64,000 nt of DNA from Crossaster papposus. Taxonomy: Eukaryota > Echinodermata > Asteroidea > Velatida > Solasteridae. The position numbers and the translations under genes were made by a program. The notes beneath the pieces were generated by a model, which was given only the letters and a program-made list of their open reading frames with translations, searched no databases and had not been told where the DNA came from. Positions 26,061 through 41,300 of this stretch are shown piece by piece; within the stretch, counting starts at the first letter, position 1, and the number at the start of each line of letters is the position of its first letter. The stretch lies in assembly GCA_037893245.1 (NCBI GenBank), contig JBAIAA010001606.1:178186-242185 (forward strand), given 5' to 3'.

Positions 26061-29000
26061 CCCTTTACATATTTCTTATGCACACTTCTTTCCCTTTACA
26101 TATTTCTTATGCACACTTCTTTCCCTTTACATATTAAACTCGAGGGCTTGTTCCGACATCAGGTGTTTATTTCTTATGCACACTTCTTTCCCTTTACATA
26201 TTTCTTATGCAAACTTCTTTCCCTTTACATATTTCTTATGCACACTTCTTTCCCTTTACATATTTCTTATGCACACTTCTTTCCCTTTACATATTTCTTA
26301 TGCACACTTCTTTCCCTTTACATATTTAACTCGAGGGCTTGTTCCGACATCAGGTGTTTATTTCTTATGCACACTTCTTTCCCTTTACATATTTAACTCG
26401 AGGGCTTGTTCCGACATCAGGTGTTTATTTCTTATGCACACTTCGTTCCCTTTACATATTTCTTATGCACACTTCTTTCCCTTTACATATTTCTTATGCA
26501 CACTTCTTTCCCTTTACATATTTAACTCGAGGGCTTGTTCCGACATCAGGTGTTTATTTCTTATGCACACTTCTTTCCCTTTACATATTTCTTATGCACA
26601 CTTCTTTCCCTTTACATATTTCTTATGCACACTTCTTTCCCTTTACATATTTCTTATGCACACTTCTTTCCCTTTACATATTTCTTATGCACACTTCTTT
26701 CCCTTTACATATTTCTTATGCACACTTCTTTCCCTTTACATATTTCTTATGCACACTTCTTTCCCTTTACATATTTCTTATGCACACTTATTTCCCTTTA
26801 CATATTTCTTATGCACACTTCTTTCCCTTTACATATTTCTTATGCACACTTCTTTCCCTTTACATATTTCTTATGCACACTTCTTTCCCTTTACATATTT
26901 AACTCGAGGGCTTGTTCCGACATCAGGTGTTTATTTCTTATGCACACTTCTTTCCCTTTACATATTTCTTATGCACACTTCTTTCCCTTTACATATTTCT
27001 GATGCACACTTCTTTCCCTTTACATATTTCTTATGCACACTTTTTTCCCTTTACATATTTCTTATGCACACTTATTTCCCTTTACATATTTCTTATGCAC
27101 ACTTCTTTCCCTTTACATATTTCTTATGCACACTTCTTTCCCTTTACATATTTAACTCGAGGGCTTGTTCCGACATCAGGTGTTTATTTCTTATGCACAC
27201 TTCTTTCCCTTTACATATTTCTTATGCACACTTCTTTCCCTTTACATATTTCTTATGCACACTTCTTTCCCTTTACATATTTCTTATGCACACTTCTTTC
27301 CCTTTACATATTTCTTATGCACACTTCTTTCCCTTTACATATTTCTTATGCACACTTCTTTTCCTTTACATATTTCTTATGCACACTTCTTTCCCTTTAC
27401 ATATTTCTTATGCACACTTCTTTCCCTTTACATATTTCTTATGCACACTTCTTTCCCTTTACATATTTCTTATGCACACTTCTTTCCCTTTACATATTTA
27501 ACTCGAGGGCTTGTTCCGACATCAGGTGTTTATTTCTTATGCACACTTCTTTCCCTTTACATATTTCTTATGCACACTTCTTTCCCTTTACATATTTCTT
27601 ATGCACACTTCTTTCCCTTTACATATTTAACTCGAGGGCTTGTTCCGACATCAGGTGTTTATTTCTTATGCACACTTCTTTCCCTTTACATATTTCGTAT
27701 GCACACTTCTTTCCCTTTACATATTTCTTATGCACACTTCTTTCCCTTTACATATTTCTTATGCACACTTCTTTCCCTTTACATATTTAACTCGAGGGCT
27801 TGTTCCGACATCAGGTGTTTATTTCTTATGCACACTTCTTTCCCTTTACATATTTAACTCGAGGGCTTGTTCCGACATCAGGTGTTTATTTCTTATGCAC
27901 ACTTCTTTCCCTTTACATATTTCTTATGCACACTTCTTTCCCTTTACATATTTCTTATGCACACTTCTTTCCCTTTACATATTTCTTATGCACACTTCTT
28001 TCCCTTTACATATTTAACTCGAGGGCTTGTTCCGACATCAGGTGTTTATTTCTTATGCACACTTCTTTCCCTTTACATATTTCTTATGCACACTTCTTTC
28101 CCTTTACATATTTCTTATGCACACTTCTTTCCCTTTACATATTTCTTATGCACACTTCTTTCCCTTTACATATTTAACTCGAGGGCTTGTTCCGACATCA
28201 GGTGTTTATTTCTTATGCACACTTCTTTCCCTTTACATATTTCTTATGCACACTTCTTTCCCTTTACATATTTCTTATGCACACTTCTTTCCCTTTACAT
28301 ATTTCTTATGCACACTTCTTTCCCTTTACATATTTCTTATGCACACTTCTTTCCCTTTACATATTTCTTATGCACACTTCTTTCCCTTTACATATTTCTT
28401 ATGCATACTTCTTTCCCTTTACATATTTCTTATGCACACTTCTTTCCCTTTACATATTTAACTCGAGGGCTTGTTCCGACATCAGGTGTTTATTTCTTAT
28501 GCACACTTCTTTCCCTTTACATATTTCTTATGCACACTTCTTTCCCTTTACATATTTCTTATGCACACTTCTTTCCCTTTACATATTTCTTATGCACACT
28601 TCTTTCCCTTTACATATTTCTTATGCACACTTCTTTCCCTTTACATATTTCTTATGCACACTTCTTTCCCTTTACATATTTAACTCGAGGGCTTGTTCCG
28701 ACATCAGGTGTTTATTTCTTATGCACACTTCTTTCCCTTTACATATTTCGTATGCACACTTCTTTCCCTTTACATATTTCTTATGCACACTTCTTTCCCT
28801 TTACATATTTCTTATGCACACTTCTTTCCCTTTACATATTTCTTATGCACACTTCTTTCCCTTTACATATTTCCTATGCACACTTCTTTCCCTTTACATA
28901 TTTCTTATGCACACTTCTTTCCCTTTACATATTTCGTATGCACACTTCTTTCCCTTTACATATTTCTTATGCACACTTCTTTCCCTTTACATATTTCTTA

Positions 29001-30245
29001 TGCACACTTCTTTCCCTTTACATATTTCTTATGCACACTTCTTTCCCTTTACATATTTCCTATGCACACTTCTTTCCCTTTACATATTTCTTATGCACAC
29101 TTCTTTCCCTTTACATATTTCTTATGCACACTTCTTTCCCTTTACATATTTCTTATGCACACTTCTTTCCCTTTACATATTTAACTCGAGGGCTTGTTCC
29201 GACATCAGGTGTTTATTTCGTATGCACACTTCTTTCCCTTTACATATTTCTTATGCACACTTCTTTCCCTTTACATATTTCTTATGCACACTTCTTTCCC
29301 TTTACATATTTCTTATGCACACTTCTTTCCCTTTACATATTTAACTCGAGGGCTTGTTCCGACATCAGGTGTTTATTTCTTATGCACACTTCTTTCCCTT
29401 TACATATTTCTTATGCACACTTCTTTCCCTTTACATATTTCTTATGCACACTTCTTTCCCTTTACATATTTAACTCGAGGGCTTGTTCCGACATCAGGTG
29501 TTTATTTCTTATGCACACTTCTTTCCCTTTACATATTTCTTATGCACACTTCTTTCCCTTTACATATTTCTTATGCACACTTCTTTCCCTTTACATATTT
29601 CTTATGCACACTTCTTTCCCTTTACATATTTCTTATGCACACTTCTTTCCCTTTACATATTTCGTATGCACACTTCTTTCCCTTTACATATTTTTTATGC
29701 ACACTTCTTTCCCTTTACATATTTAACTCGAGGGCTTGTTCCGACATCAGGTGTTTATTTCTTATGCACACTTCTTTCCCTTTACATATTTCTTATGCAC
29801 ACTTCTTTCCCTTTACATATTTAACTCGAGGGCTTGTTCCGACATCAGGTGTTTATTTCTTATGCACACTTCTTTCCCTTTACATATTTCTTATGCACAC
29901 TTCTTTCCCTTTACATATTTCTTATGCACACTTCTTTCCCTTTACATATTTCTTATGCACACTTCTTTCCCTTTACATATTTAACTCGAGGGCTTGTTCC
30001 GACATCAGGTGTTTATTTCGTATGCACACTTCTTTCCCTTTACATATTTCTTATGCACACTTCTTTCCCTTTACATATTTAACTCGAGGGCTTGTTCCGA
30101 CATCAGGTGTTTATTTCTTATGCACACTTCTTTCCCTTTACATATTTCTTATGCACACTTCTTTCCCTTTACATATTTAACTCGAGGGCTTGTTCCGACA
30201 TCAGGTGTTTATTTCTTATGCACACTTCTTTCCCTTTACATATTT

Positions 30246-30275
30246 CTTATGCACACTTCTTCCCTTTACATATTT
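30246..30275. repeat. 30-bp A monomer lacking one T
   Basis: The tract reads CACTTCTTCCC in place of CACTTCTTTCCC, so the unit is 30 bp. It is the only shortened A monomer I noticed. It has no matching counterpart in the similar blocks, so it is a private, recent change or a sequencing or assembly error. Confidence 0.85.
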
Positions 30276-32118
30276 CTTATGCACACTTCTTTCCCTTTAC
30301 ATATTTCTTATGCACACTTCTTTCCCTTTACATATTTCTTATGCACACTTCTTTCCCTTTACATATTTCTTATGCACACTTCTTTCCCTTTACATATTTA
30401 ACTCGAGGGCTTGTTCCGACATCAGGTGTTTATTTCTTATGCACACTTCTTTCCCTTTACATATTTCTTATGCACACTTCTTTCCCTTTACATATTTCTT
30501 ATGCACACTTCTTTCCCTTTACATATTTCTTATGCACACTTCTTTCCCTTTACATATTTCTTATGCACACTTCTTTCCCTTTACATATTTAACTCGAGGG
30601 CTTGTTCCGACATCAGGTGTTTATTTCTTATGCACACTTCTTTCCCTTTACATATTTCTTATGCACACTTCTTTCCCTTTACATATTTCTTATGCACACT
30701 TCTTTCCCTTTACATATTTCTTATGCACACTTCTTTCCCTTTACATATTTCTTATGCACACTTCTTTCCCTTTACATATTTAACTCGAGGGCTTGTTCCG
30801 ACATCAGGTGTTTATTTCTTATGCACACTTCTTTCCCTTTACATATTTAACTCGAGGGCTTGTTCCGACATCAGGTGTTTATTTCTTATGCACACTTCTT
30901 TCCCTTTACATATTTCTTATGCACACTTCTTTCCCTTTACATATTTCTTATGCACACTTCTTTCCCTTTACATATTTCTTATGCACACTTCTTTCCCTTT
31001 ACATATTTCTTATGCACAATTATTTCCCTTTACATATTTCTTATGCACACTTCTTTCCCTTTACATATTTCTTATGCACACTTCTTTCCCTTTACATATT
31101 TCTTATGCACACTTCTTTCCCTTTACATATTTCTTATGCACACTTCTTTCCCTTTACATAGTTCTTATGCACACTTCTTTCCCTTTACATATTTCTTATG
31201 CACACTTCTTTCCCTTTACATATTTCTTATGCACACTTCTTTCCCTTTACATATTTAACTCGAGGGCTTGTTCCGACATCAGGTGTTTATTTCTTATGCA
31301 CACTTCTTTCCCTTTACATATTTCTTATGCACACTTCTTTCCCTTTACATATTTCTTATGCACACTTCTTTCCCTTTACATATTTAACTCGAGGGCTTGT
31401 TCCGACATCAGGTGTTTATTTCTTATGCACACTTCTTTCCCTTTACATATTTCTTATGCACACTTCTTTCCCTTTACATATTTCTTATGCACACTTCTTT
31501 CCCTTTACATATTTCTTATGCACACTTCTTTCCCTTTACATATTTAACTCGAGGGCTTGTTCCGACATCAGGTGTTTATTTCTTATGCACACTTCTTTCC
31601 CTTTACATATTTCTTATGCACACTTCTTTCCCTTTACATATTTCTTATGCACACTTCTTTCCCTTTACATATTTAACTCGAGGGCTTGTTCCGACATCAG
31701 GTGTTTATTTCTTATGCACACTTCTTTCCCTTTACATATTTCTTATGCACACTTCTTTCCCTTTACATATTTCTTATGCACACTTCTTTCCCTTTACATA
31801 TTTCTTATGCACACTTCTTTCCCTTTACATATTTCTTATGCACACTTCTTTCCCTTTACATATTTCTTATGCACACTTCTTTCCCTTTACATATTTCTTA
31901 TGCACACTTCTTTCCCTTTACATATTTAACTCGAGGGCTTGTTCCGACATCAGGTGTTTATTTCTTATGCACACTTCTTTCCCTTTACATATTTCTTATG
32001 CACACTTCTTTCCCTTTACATATTTCTTATGCACACTTCTTTCCCTTTACATATTTCTTATGCACACTTCTTTCCCTTTACATATTTCTTATGCACACTT
32101 CTTTCCCTTTACATATTT

Positions 32119-35100
32119 AACTCGAAGGCTTGTTCCGACATCAGGTGTTTATTTCTTATGCACACTTCTTTCCCTTTACATATTTAACTCGAGGGCTTGT
32201 TCCGACATCAGGTGTTTATTTCTTATGCACACTTCTTTCCCTTTACATATTTCTTATGCACACTTCTTTCCCTTTACATATTTCTTATGCACACTTCTTT
32301 CCCTTTACATATTTCTTATGCACACTTCTTTCCCTTTACATATTTCTTATGCACACTTCTTTCCCTTTACATATTTCTTATGCACACTTATTTCCCTTTA
32401 CATATTTCTTATGCACACTTCTTTCCCTTTACATATTTCTTATGCACACTTCTTTCCCTTTACATATTTCTTATGCACACTTCTTTCCCTTTACATATTT
32501 AACTCGAGGGCTTGTTCCGACATCAGGTGTTTATTTCTTATGCACACTTCTTTCCCTTTACATATTTCTTATGCACACTTCTTTCCCTTTACATATTTCT
32601 GATGCACACTTCTTTCCCTTTACATATTTCTTATGCACACTTCTTTCCCTTTACATATTTCTTATGCACACTTCTTTCCCTTTACATATTTCTTATGCAC
32701 ACTTCTTTCCCTTTACATATTTCTTATTCACACTTCTTTCCCTTTACATATTTAACTCGAGGGCTTGTTCCGACATCAGGTGTTTATTTCTTATGCACAC
32801 TTCTTTCCCTTTACATATTTCTTATGCACACTTCTTTCCCTTTACATATTTCTTATGCACACTTCTTTCCCTTTACATATTTCTTATGCACACTTCTTTC
32901 CCTTTACATATTTCTTATGCACACTTCTTTCTCTTTACATATTTCTTATGCACACTTCTTTCCCTTTACATATTTCTTATGCACACTTCTTTCCCTTTAC
33001 ATATTTCTTATGCACACTTCTTTCCCTTTACATATTTCTTATGCACACTTCTTTCCCTTTACATATTTCTTATGCACACTTCTTTCCCTTTACATATTTA
33101 ACTCGAGGGCTTGTTCCGACATCAGGTGTTTATTTCTTATGCACACTTCTTTCCCTTTACATATTTCTTATGCACACTTCTTTCCCTTTACATATTTCTT
33201 ATGCACACTTCTTTCCCTTTACATATTTAACTCGAGGGCTTGTTCCGACATCAGGTGTTTATTTCTTATGCACACTTCTTTCCCTTTACATATTTCTTAT
33301 GCACACTTCTTTCCCTTTACATATTTCTTATGCACACTTCTTTCCCTTTACATATTTAATATGCACACTTCTTTCCCTTTACATATTTAACTCGAGGGCT
33401 TGTTCCGACATCAGGTGTTTATTTCTTATGCACACTTCTTTCCCTTTACATATTTAACTCGAGGGCTTGTTCCGACATCAGGTGTTTATTTCTTATGCAC
33501 ACTTCTTTCCCTTTACATATTTCTTATGCACACTTATTTCCCTTTACATATTTCTTATGCACACTTCTTTCCCTTTACATATTTCTTATGCACACTTCTT
33601 TCCCTTTACATATTTAACTCGAGGGCTTGTTCCGACATCAGGTGTTTATTTCTTATGCACACTTCTTTCCCTTTACATATTTCTTATGCACACTTCTTTC
33701 CCTTTACATATTTCTTATGCACACTTCTTTCCCTTTACATATTTCTTATGCACACTTCTTTCCCTTTACATATTTAACTCGAGGGCTTGTTCCGACATCA
33801 GGTGTTTATTTCTTATGCACACTTCTTTCCCTTTACATATTTCTTATGCACACTTCTTTCCCTTTACATATTTCTTATGCACACTTCTTTCCCTTTACAT
33901 ATTTCTTATGCACACTTCTTTCCCTTTACATATTTCTTATGCACACTTCTTTCCCTTTACATATTTCTTATGCACACTTCTTTCCCTTTACATATTTCTT
34001 ATGCACACTTCTTTCCCTTTACATATTTCTTATGCACACTTCTTTCCCTTTACATATTTAACTCGAGGGCTTGTTCCGACATCAGGTGTTTATTTCTTAT
34101 GCACACTTCTTTCCCTTTACATATTTCTTATGCACACTTCTTTCCCTTTACATATTTCTTATGCACACTTCTTTCCCTTTACATATTTCTTATGCACACT
34201 TCTTTCCCTTTACATATTTCTTATGCACACTTCTTTCCCTTTACATATTTCTTATGCACACTTCTTTCCCTTTACATATTTAACTCGAGGGCTTGTTCCG
34301 ACATCAGGTGTTTATTTCTTATGCACACTTCTTTCCCTTTACATATTTCGTATGCACACTTCTTTCCCTTTACATATTTCTTATGCACACTTCTTTCCCT
34401 TTACATATTTCTTATGCACACTTCTTTCCCTTTACATATTTCTTATGCACACTTCTTTCCCTTTACATATTTCTTATGCACACTTCTTTCCCTTTACATA
34501 TTTCTTATGCACACTTCTTTCCCTTTACATATTTCTTAAGCACACTTCTTTCCCTTTACAAATTTCTTATGCACACTTCTTTCCCTTTACATATTTCTTA
34601 TGCACACTTCTTTCCCTTTACATATTTCTTATGCACACTTCTTTCCCTTTACATATTTCTTATGCACACTTCTTTCCCTTTACATATTTAAGTCGAGGGC
34701 TTGTTCCGACATCAGGTGTTTATTTCTTATGCACACTTCTTTCCCTTTACATATTTCTTATGCACACTTCTTTCCCTTTACATATTTCTTATGCACACTT
34801 CTTTCCCTTTACATATTTAACTCGAGGGCTTGTTCCGACATCAGGTGTTTATTTCTTATGCACACTTCTTTCCCTTTACATATTTCTTATGCACACTTCT
34901 TTCCCTTTACATATTTCTTATGCACACTTCTTTCCCTTTACATATTTCTTATGCACACTTCTTTCCCTTTACATATTTAACTCGAGGGCTTGTTCCGACA
35001 TCAGGTGTTTATTTCTTATGCACACTTCTTTCCCTTTACATATTTCTTATGCACACTTCTTTCCCTTTACATATTTCTTATGCACACTTCTTTCCCTTTA

Positions 35101-38100
35101 CATATTTAACTCGAGGGCTTGTTCCGACATCAGGTGTTTATTTCTTATGCACACTTCTTTCCCTTTACATATTTCTTATGCACACTTCTTTCCCTTTACA
35201 TATTTCTTATGCACACTTCTTTCCCTTTACATATTTAACTCGAAGGCTTGTTCCGACATCAGGTGTTTATTTCTTATGCACACTTCTTTCCCTTTACATA
35301 TTTAACTCGAGGGCTTGTTCCGACATCAGGTGTTTATTTCTTATGCACACTTCTTTCCCTTTACATATTTCTTATGCACACTTCTTTCCCTTTACATATT
35401 TCTTATGCACACTTCTTTCCCTTTACATATTTCTTATGCACACTTCTTTCCCTTTACATATTTCTTATGCACACTTCTTTCCCTTTACATATTTCTTATG
35501 CACACTTATTTCCCTTTACATATTTCTTATGCACACTTCTTTCCCTTTACATATTTCTTATGCACACTTCTTTCCCTTTACATATTTCTTATGCACACTT
35601 CTTTCCCTTTACATATTTAACTCGAGGGCTTGTTCCGACATCAGGTGTTTATTTCTTATGCATACTTCTTTCCCTTTACATATTTCTTATGCACACTTCT
35701 TTCCCTTTACATATTTCTGATGCACACTTCTTTCCCTTTACATATTTCTTATGCACACTTCTTTCCCTTTACATATTTCTTATGCACACTTCTTTCCCTT
35801 TACATATTTCTTATGCACACTTCTTTCCCTTTACATATTTCTTATTCACACTTCTTTCCCTTTACATATTTAACTCGAGGGCTTGTTCCGACATCAGGTG
35901 TTTATTTCTTATGCACACTTCTTTCCCTTTACATATTTCTTATGCACACTTCTTTCCCTTTACATATTTCTTATGCACACTTCTTTCCCTTTACATATTT
36001 CTTATGCACACTTCTTTCCCTTTACATATTTCTTATGCACACTTCTTTCTCTTTACATATTTCTTATGCACACTTCTTTCCCTTTACATATTTCTTATGC
36101 ACACTTCTTTCCCTTTACATATTTCTTATGCACACTTCTTTCCCTTTACATATTTCTTATGCACACTTCTTTCCCTTTACATATTTCTTATGCACACTTC
36201 TTTCCCTTTACATATTTAACTCGAGGGCTTGTTCCGACATCAGGTGTTTATTTCTTATGCACACTTCTTTCCCTTTACATATTTCTTATGCACACTTCTT
36301 TCCCTTTACATATTTCTTATGCACACTTCTTTCCCTTTACATATTTAACTCGAGGGCTTGTTCCGACATCAGGTGTTTATTTCTTATGCACACTTCTTTC
36401 CCTTTACATATTTCTTATGCACACTTCTTTCCCTTTACATATTTCTTATGCACACTTCTTTCCCTTTACATATTTATTATGCACACTTCTTTCCCTTTAC
36501 ATATTTAACTCGAGGGCTTGTTCCGACATCAGGTGTTTATTTCTTATGCACACTTCTTTCCCTTTACATATTTAACTCGAGGGCTTGTTCCGACATCAGG
36601 TGTTTATTTCTTATGCACACTTCTTTCCCTTTACATATTTCTTATGCACACTTATTTCCCTTTACATATTTCTTATGCACACTTCTTTCCCTTTACATAT
36701 TTCTTATGCACACTTCTTTCCCTTTACATATTTAACTCGAGGGCTTGTTCCGACATCAGGTGTTTATTTCTTATGCACACTTCTTTCCCTTTACATATTT
36801 CTTATGCACACTTCTTTCCCTTTACATATTTCTTATGCACACTTCTTTCCCTTTACATATTTCTTATGCACACTTCTTTCCCTTTACATATTTAACTCGA
36901 GGGCTTGTTCCGACATCAGGTGTTTATTTCTTATGCACACTTCTTTCCCTTTACATATTTCTTATGCACACTTCTTTCCCTTTACATATTTCTTATGCAC
37001 ACTTCTTTCCCTTTACATATTTCTTATGCACACTTCTTTCCCTTTACATATTTCTTATGCACACTTCTTTCCCTTTACATATTTCTTATGCACACTTCTT
37101 TCCCTTTACATATTTCTTATGCACACTTCTTTCCCTTTACATATTTCTTATGCACACTTCTTTCCCTTTACATATTTAACTCGAGGGCTTGTTCCGACAT
37201 CAGGTGTTTATTTCTTATGCACACTTCTTTCCCTTTACATATTTCTTATGCACACTTCTTTCCCTTTACATATTTCTTATGCACACTTCTTTCCCTTTAC
37301 ATATTTCTTATGCACACTTCTTTCCCTTTACATATTTCTTATGCACACTTCTTTCCCTTTACATATTTCTTATGCACACTTCTTTCCCTTTACATATTTA
37401 ACTCGAGGGCTTGTTCCGACATCAGGTGTTTATTTCTTATGCACACTTCTTTCCCTTTACATATTTCGTATGCACACTTCTTTCCCTTTACATATTTCTT
37501 ATGCACACTTCTTTCCCTTTACATATTTCTTATGCACACTTCTTTCCCTTTACATATTTCTTATGCACACTTCTTTCCCTTTACATATTTCTTATGCACA
37601 CTTCTTTCCCTTTACATATTTCTTATGCACACTTCTTTCCCTTTACATATTTCTTAAGCACACTTCTTTCCCTTTACAAATTTCTTATGCACACTTCTTT
37701 CCCTTTACATATTTCTTATGCACACTTCTTTCCCTTTACATATTTCTTATGCACACTTCTTTCCCTTTACATATTTCTTATGCACACTTCTTTCCCTTTA
37801 CATATTTAACTCGAGGGCTTGTTCCGACATCAGGTGTTTATTTCTTATGCACACTTCTTTCCCTTTACATATTTCTTATGCACACTTCTTTCCCTTTACA
37901 TATTTCTTATGCACACTTCTTTCCCTTTACATATTTAACTCGAGGGCTTGTTCCGACATCAGGTGTTTATTTCTTATGCACACTTCTTTCCCTTTACATA
38001 TTTCTTATGCACACTTCTTTCCCTTTACATATTTCTTATGCACACTTCTTTCCCTTTACATATTTCTTATGCACACTTCTTTCCCTTTACATATTTAACT

Positions 38101-38354
38101 CGAGGGCTTGTTCCGACATCAGGTGTTTATTTCTTATGCACACTTCTTTCCCTTTACATATTTCTTATGCACACTTCTTTCCCTTTACATATTTCTTATG
38201 CACACTTCTTTCCCTTTACATATTTAACTCGAGGGCTTGTTCCGACATCAGGTGTTTATTTCTTATGCACACTTCTTTCCCTTTACATATTTCTTATGCA
38301 CACTTCTTTCCCTTTACATATTTCTTATGCACACTTCTTTCCCTTTACATATTT
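32119..38354. repeat. Tandem duplication, period 3,118 bp (32119-35236 and 35237-38354)
   Basis: B starts 32119, 32186, 32501, 32754, 33389, 33456, 33616, 33776, 34060, 34282 and 34819 all recur 3,118 bp later. The first B of each copy carries the same CTCGAAGG change, which places the joint there. TTATTCAC (32728 and 35846) and the CTTAAG/ACAAATTT monomer (34535 and 37653) also recur. Private marks include AAGTCGAG in the B near 34690, AATATG near 33360 and GCATAC near 35662. The end of the second copy overlaps the start of the 3,216-bp repeat. Confidence 0.92.
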
Positions 38355-41300
38355 CTTATGCACACTTCTTTCCCTTTACATATTTCTTATGCACACTTCT
38401 TTCCCTTTACATATTTCTTATGCACACTTCTTTCCCTTTACATATTTCTTATGCACACTTCTTTCCCTTTACATATTTAACTCGAGGGCTTGTTCCGACA
38501 TCAGGTGTTTATTTCTTATGCACACTTCTTTCCCTTTACATATTTCTTATGCACACTTCTTTCCCTTTACATATTTAACTCGAGGGCTTGTTCCGACATC
38601 AGGTGTTTATTTCTTATGCACACTTCTTTCCCTTTACATATTTCTTATGCACACTTCTTTCCCTTTACATATTTCTTATGCACACTTCTTTCCCTTTACA
38701 TATTTCTTATGCACACTTCTTTCCCTTTACATATTTAACTCGAGGGCTTGTTCCGACATCAGGTGTTTATTTCTTATGCACACTTCTTTCCCTTTACATA
38801 TTTCTTATGCACACTTCTTTCCCTTTACATATTTAACTCGAGGGCTTGTTCCGACATCAGGTGTTTATTTCTTATGCACACTTCTTTCCCTTTACATATT
38901 TCTTATGCACACTTCTTTCTCTTTACATATTTAACTCGAGGGCTTGTTCCGACATCAGGTGTTTATTTCTTATGCACACTTCTTTCCCTTTACATATTTC
39001 TTATGCACACTTCTTTCCCTTTACATATTTCTTATGCACACTTCTTTCCCTTTACATATTTCTTATGCACACTTCTTTCCCTTTACATATTTCTTATGCA
39101 CACTTCTTTCCCTTTACATATTTAACTCGAGGGCTTGTTCCGACATCAGGTGTTTATTTCTTATGCACACTTCTTTCCCTTTACATATTTCTTATGCACA
39201 CTTCTTTCCCTTTACATATTTCTTATGCACACTTCTTTCCCTTTACATATTTCTTATGCACACTTCTTTCCCTTTACATATTTCTTATGCACACTTCTTT
39301 CCCTTTACATATTTCTTATGCACACTTCTTTCCCTTTACATATTTAACTCGAGGGCTTGTTCCGACATCAGGTGTTTATTTCTTATGCACACTTCTTTCC
39401 CTTTACATATTTCTTATACACACTTCTTTCCCTTTACATATTTCTTATGCACACTTCTTTCCCTTTACATATTTCTTATGCACACTTCTTTCCCTTTACA
39501 TATTTCTTATGCACACTTCTTTCCCTTTACATATTTCTTATGCACACTTCTTTCCCTTTACATATTTCTTATGCACACTTCTTTCCCTTTACATATTTCT
39601 TATGCACACTTCTTTCCCTTTACATATTTCTTATGCACACTTCTTTCCCTTTACATATTTCTTATGCACACTTCTTTCCCTTTACATATTTCTTATGCAC
39701 ACTTCTTTCCCTTTACATATTTAACTCGAGGGCTTGTTCCGACATCAGGTGTTTATTTCTTATGCACACTTCTTTCCCTTTACATATTTCTTATGCACAC
39801 TTCTTTCCCTTTACATATTTCTTATGCACACTTCTTTCCCTTTACATATTTAACTCGAGGGCTTGTTCCGACATCAGGTGTTTATTTCTTATGCACACTT
39901 CTTTCCCTTTACATATTTCTTATGCACACTTCTTTCCCTTTACATATTTCTTATGCACACTTCTTTCCCTTTACATATTTCTTATGCACACTTCTTTCCC
40001 TTTACATATTTAACTCGAGGGCTTGTTCCGACATCAGGTGTTTATTTCTTATGCACACTTCTTTCCCTTTACATATTTCTTATGCACACTTTTTTCCCTT
40101 TACATATTTCTTATGCACACTTCTTTCCCTTTACATATTTAACTCGAGGGCTTGTTCCGACATCAGGTGTTTATTTCTTATGCACACTTCTTTCCCTTTA
40201 CATATTTCTTATGCACACTTCTTTCCCTTTACATATTTCTTATGCACACTTCTTTCCCTTTACATATTTCTTATGCACACTTCTTTCCCTTTACATATTT
40301 CTTATGCACACTTCTTTCCCTTTACATATTTCTTATGCACACTTCTTTCCCTTTACATATTTCTTATGTACACTTCTTTCCCTTTACATATTTAACTCGA
40401 GGGCTTGTTCCGACATCAGGTGTTTATTTCTTATGCACACTTCTTTCCCTTTACATATTTCTTATGCACACTTCTTTCCCTTTACATATTTCTTATGCAC
40501 ACTTCTTTCCCTTTACATATTTCTTATGCACACTTCTTTCCCTTTACATATTTCTTATGCACACTTCTTTCCCTTTACATATTTCTTATGCACACTTCTT
40601 TCCCTTTACATATTTAACTCGAGGGCTTGTTCCGACATCAGGTGTTTATTTCTTATGCACACTTCTTTCCCTTTACATATTTCGTATGCACACTTCTTTC
40701 CCTTTACATATTTCTTATGCCCACTTCTTTCCCTTTACATATTTCTTATGCACACTTCTTTCCCTTTACATATTTCTTATGCACACTTCTTTCCCTTTAC
40801 ATATTTCTTATGCACACTTCTTTCCCTTTACATATTTCTTATGCACACTTCTTTCCCTTTACATATTTCTTAAGCACACTTCTTTCCCTTTACAAATTTC
40901 TTATGCACACTTCTTTCCCTTTACATATTTCTTATGCACACTTCTTTCCCTTTACATATTTCTTATGCACACTTCTTTCCCTTTACATATTTCTTATGCA
41001 CACTTCTTTCCCTTTACATATTTAACTCGAGGGCTTGTTCCGACATCAGGTGTTTATTTCTTATGCACACTTCTTTCCCTTTACATATTTCTTATGCACA
41101 CTTCTTTCCCTTTACATATTTCTTATGCACACTTCTTTCCCTTTACATATTTAACTCGAGGGCTTGTTCCGACATCAGGTGTTTATTTCTTATGCACACT
41201 TCTTTCCCTTTACATATTTCTTATGCACACTTCTTTCCCTTTACATATTTCTTATGCACAATTCTTTCCCTTTACATATTTCTTATGCACACTTCTTTCC

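Noticed and set aside
26132-26172. A joint reading ATATTAAACTCGAG, where the usual TAA stop is lost and a frame reads through the B.
   Set aside because: It is a single T to A change at 26136. Similar private substitutions are common here, and with no coding function the loss of the stop has no meaning.
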